Made by a program: the position numbers and the translations under genes. 64,000 bases of DNA from assembly GCA_003342895.1 (NCBI GenBank), contig PTFA01000159.1:806001-870000 (forward strand), read 5' to 3'. Of the stretch, positions 61,746 to 64,000 are shown one piece after another (positions within the stretch are counted from its first letter, which is position 1; each line of letters begins with the position of its first letter). The DNA is from Casuarius casuarius. Its lineage: Eukaryota > Chordata > Aves > Casuariiformes > Casuariidae. Below the pieces are notes generated by a model. It saw only the letters and a list, made by a program, of their open reading frames with translations. It was not told where the DNA came from and searched no databases.

Positions 61746-64000
61746 GAAATGCAGGTTCCACTTCTTTCTCTAAAGGAGGCAGAAAAAGGACTGAACTAAT
61801 GTGTCTACTCCAGAACACTTTTTTTTTTTTTTTTTTTTTGAGAAAGGTCCTCTTTTCCCAATCAACTATTCACCAGAACCCTTTTATTTTTTTAATGAAA
61901 TGTACTTCAAAATCAGTATGTTACTGGAAAAAAGTTATGCCTCCATCAGAAGATCCTAATTTGCTGAAGAACAACTTATTAGAAAAATTTCTGACCAGCT
62001 ACAGGGGTATGATCACATCTTCAGATATGAACGTGAGATGCACAGCAAAGCCACAGCAAAATGTAGCAAGTTTGATAAATCTTTCCATGTAAATAAGAGT
62101 GACTATTTCCTTGAATAACTTTGGTCACAAGGTTATCCAAGTCTGTCTGCTTATAAGTAGTCTTGATTATCACCCTGGTTAATGAAGCTTTTCCTGAAAT
62201 GATATGCTCAAGCTGTGGAACTAGTGACATAGGAAAAAAGTAAATACTTGAAACAGAATTTGGAATAATATCACAAGTACCAGAAATTCTTCAAATCCAA
62301 CAATGTGGCAAATGTTGCTGTTTACAGGGCTTTTCTTTCTTTAGAGTATCAGTCTTTTCCCCTATGATTATTTCTCATTTAGAAAGGTTCAATTCAAAAT
62401 TCTGCAACCATTTCAAAAGCTTCAGGATTTTTTTTTTTTAAATGAGGCCCAATTAATGACCATGTACGTTAGAAAATACTCAGAGGGAGCATGTATTAAA
62501 GTGTTTTCTCAAATCACGGACAATGAACTCCTGTAGTGTTTGTACTACAACTTTTTCATCTAAATACTCTGTAAAGGATTCCAAGAAACTTGCAGATAGG
62601 CTTCAAAATTCAAGGAGTCCATATGGAAGCAAAGCCTGCAGACTCCTAAAGTCCTTGAACACCACCTGGTCTTCATGTCTGACTACCTCATGTAACCTGA
62701 TTAACTAGGCTGCTGTTTTGACACTGCCAAAATAGAAACATGAAAAGCCACAGATCTCAGTAGTTTGTAACAGAGGCCTCCAAAGTATAAGCACAAAGTG
62801 ATACCAGAGATCCCAGGAATATAAACACAAATCACAAATGGTCTGTTACTGATAAATGCAACACTGGGTAGTATCAGTTTTAGGGCACAGCTAGAAAGTG
62901 CACAGAACTACAAACTACTCCACTATAACAAACTATTGATGCTCAGCATGATTGATAGCATTAGCAGAGATATCTTTGGATTGTCTGCAGCAAAGCCAAC
63001 TGGATGGGCTTGTGCCTTACTTCAGAATCAGGTATGTAGAACTGATCGCTGATATCCTGTATTGCTACATATGTAAGTATTATTCTGTTATCCTTAAAGG
63101 GAAATAAACTTCTTGTGTCAGGTCCAGCTGTGATTTAGAGGCAAGAAGTTCATAAGACAACACTCAAATAATAAACCTGATGATAATAAAACCAGCATCT
63201 CAAAGGCACAGAATTAGATTTAACGAACACACACATAATACAATAGAGTTTCTAGACTAAGGCATTATTTTTTTTATGACATTCTGTGATGTTCTCATGC
63301 CCCTAACTTACATTTCTCAATTATTCTCCAAGTAAACAAATGTCCCATTTGAAGAAGACAACACAAAAGGTTTCTGAAGAAAAGTTAACTCTTGTAAAAA
63401 TTTGACTCGTAATATTAAAAAAAACAAAGAAAAAGGTCACAAGAAATGCAGATTCAAGTTGGCTTTTATCATTTTAAGTCTCATTTCTGAAGTCTGCAAT
63501 ATATTTTTCAGACTCTTCTCTGTGTCTTTAAGAAGACATGGTATAAGGCATAATACTTGTACATTGTACAGTGGTTCATCCTGTACATCGCTTTGCAGTC
63601 AGAATATGCAATGAACAAAGCATATCTCTGTCAAATTTCTGGCCTCGGTATTCACTGAACCAAACGTGCACCTTCAGCGAGCTGTACAGAAGTCAAAGGG
63701 TCTCCATGTAAGCACAGTGGTGAGCATAGGTATTTTGAACCACAGGATGAGAATTTGTGCTGTGTTGGCACACTTCTGGAGTAACAGCTTTCAAAATATT
63801 GTAATGTTTCTATTCATAAATCTATACAGTCTGAGAATTTAGTTACCATGCTAGAAAATGAACATAGTTGTTCCTATCTCAGCCTTTTGATGCCATCAGT
63901 TTTCAAGCTTCCAGATAAATGTTGCACCTGTCTAATCTTACACTGAGGGATCTAAAAGGTAAGGTTTTTCATAAACCTTTCATACCTACTTAAAAGGGAG
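61746..64000. other. Unique AT-rich non-coding DNA
   Basis: A 21-base T run lies at 61819-61839. No gene or confident repeat follows to the end of the window; frames at 61799-62092 and 63402-63614 have no domain. The 5' end of the ancient LINE may extend slightly into the first bases. Confidence 0.5.

Overview
The window looks like a gene-poor, AT-rich stretch of a bird (or at least sauropsid) nuclear genome, either intergenic or deep inside a long intron. The best evidence is two CR1 LINE 3' ends whose tails carry the ATTCTGTG-type octamer repeat typical of bird CR1. Much older CR1-clade LINE remains and MIR-like fossils point to an amniote. No bacterial-style gene organisation is present. 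I found no protein-coding gene, tRNA, rRNA or CRISPR array that I can defend. Open reading frames are all short (155 codons at most) and those outside transposons resemble nothing I recognise.

Layout. 1-1865 is unique AT-rich DNA. 1871-2840 is a solitary retroviral-type LTR (TG...CA ends) framed by a perfect 5-bp target duplication, ATTAC; no retroviral genes remain. 2846-35160 is mostly unique DNA with two MIR-like fossils (about 5926 and 15690), a diverged repeat pair ending in CCCTAA (about 12.1 and 17.0 kb), a compact CRE/NR5A/AP-1 site cluster (14971-15002), a TG microsatellite and a 65-base A tract (25.6-25.7 kb), a possible orphan exon (27.2-27.3 kb) and several hairpins. Two younger, 5'-truncated CR1 copies follow at about 35.16-35.65 kb and 43.53-44.49 kb, with a GC-rich patch holding a four-run G-quadruplex motif near 39.0 kb and a double E-box at 39.75 kb between them. 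An old CR1-clade fragment lies near 49.0-49.5 kb. From about 58.9 to 61.7 kb there is a long, heavily mutated CR1/L3-like LINE on the minus strand. Its reverse-transcriptase- and endonuclease-derived sections are in the expected order.

The parts form no pathway. The window is a record of successive retroelement insertions with a few candidate regulatory sites. All four recognised CR1-clade LINEs lie on the minus strand, while the solo LTR is on the plus strand. I did not find a convincing undescribed biological system. The most informative items are the LTR with its duplication, the long LINE fossil, the clustered regulatory motifs, the long A tract and the possible exon. Family assignments rest on remembered consensus patterns and were not checked against a database.
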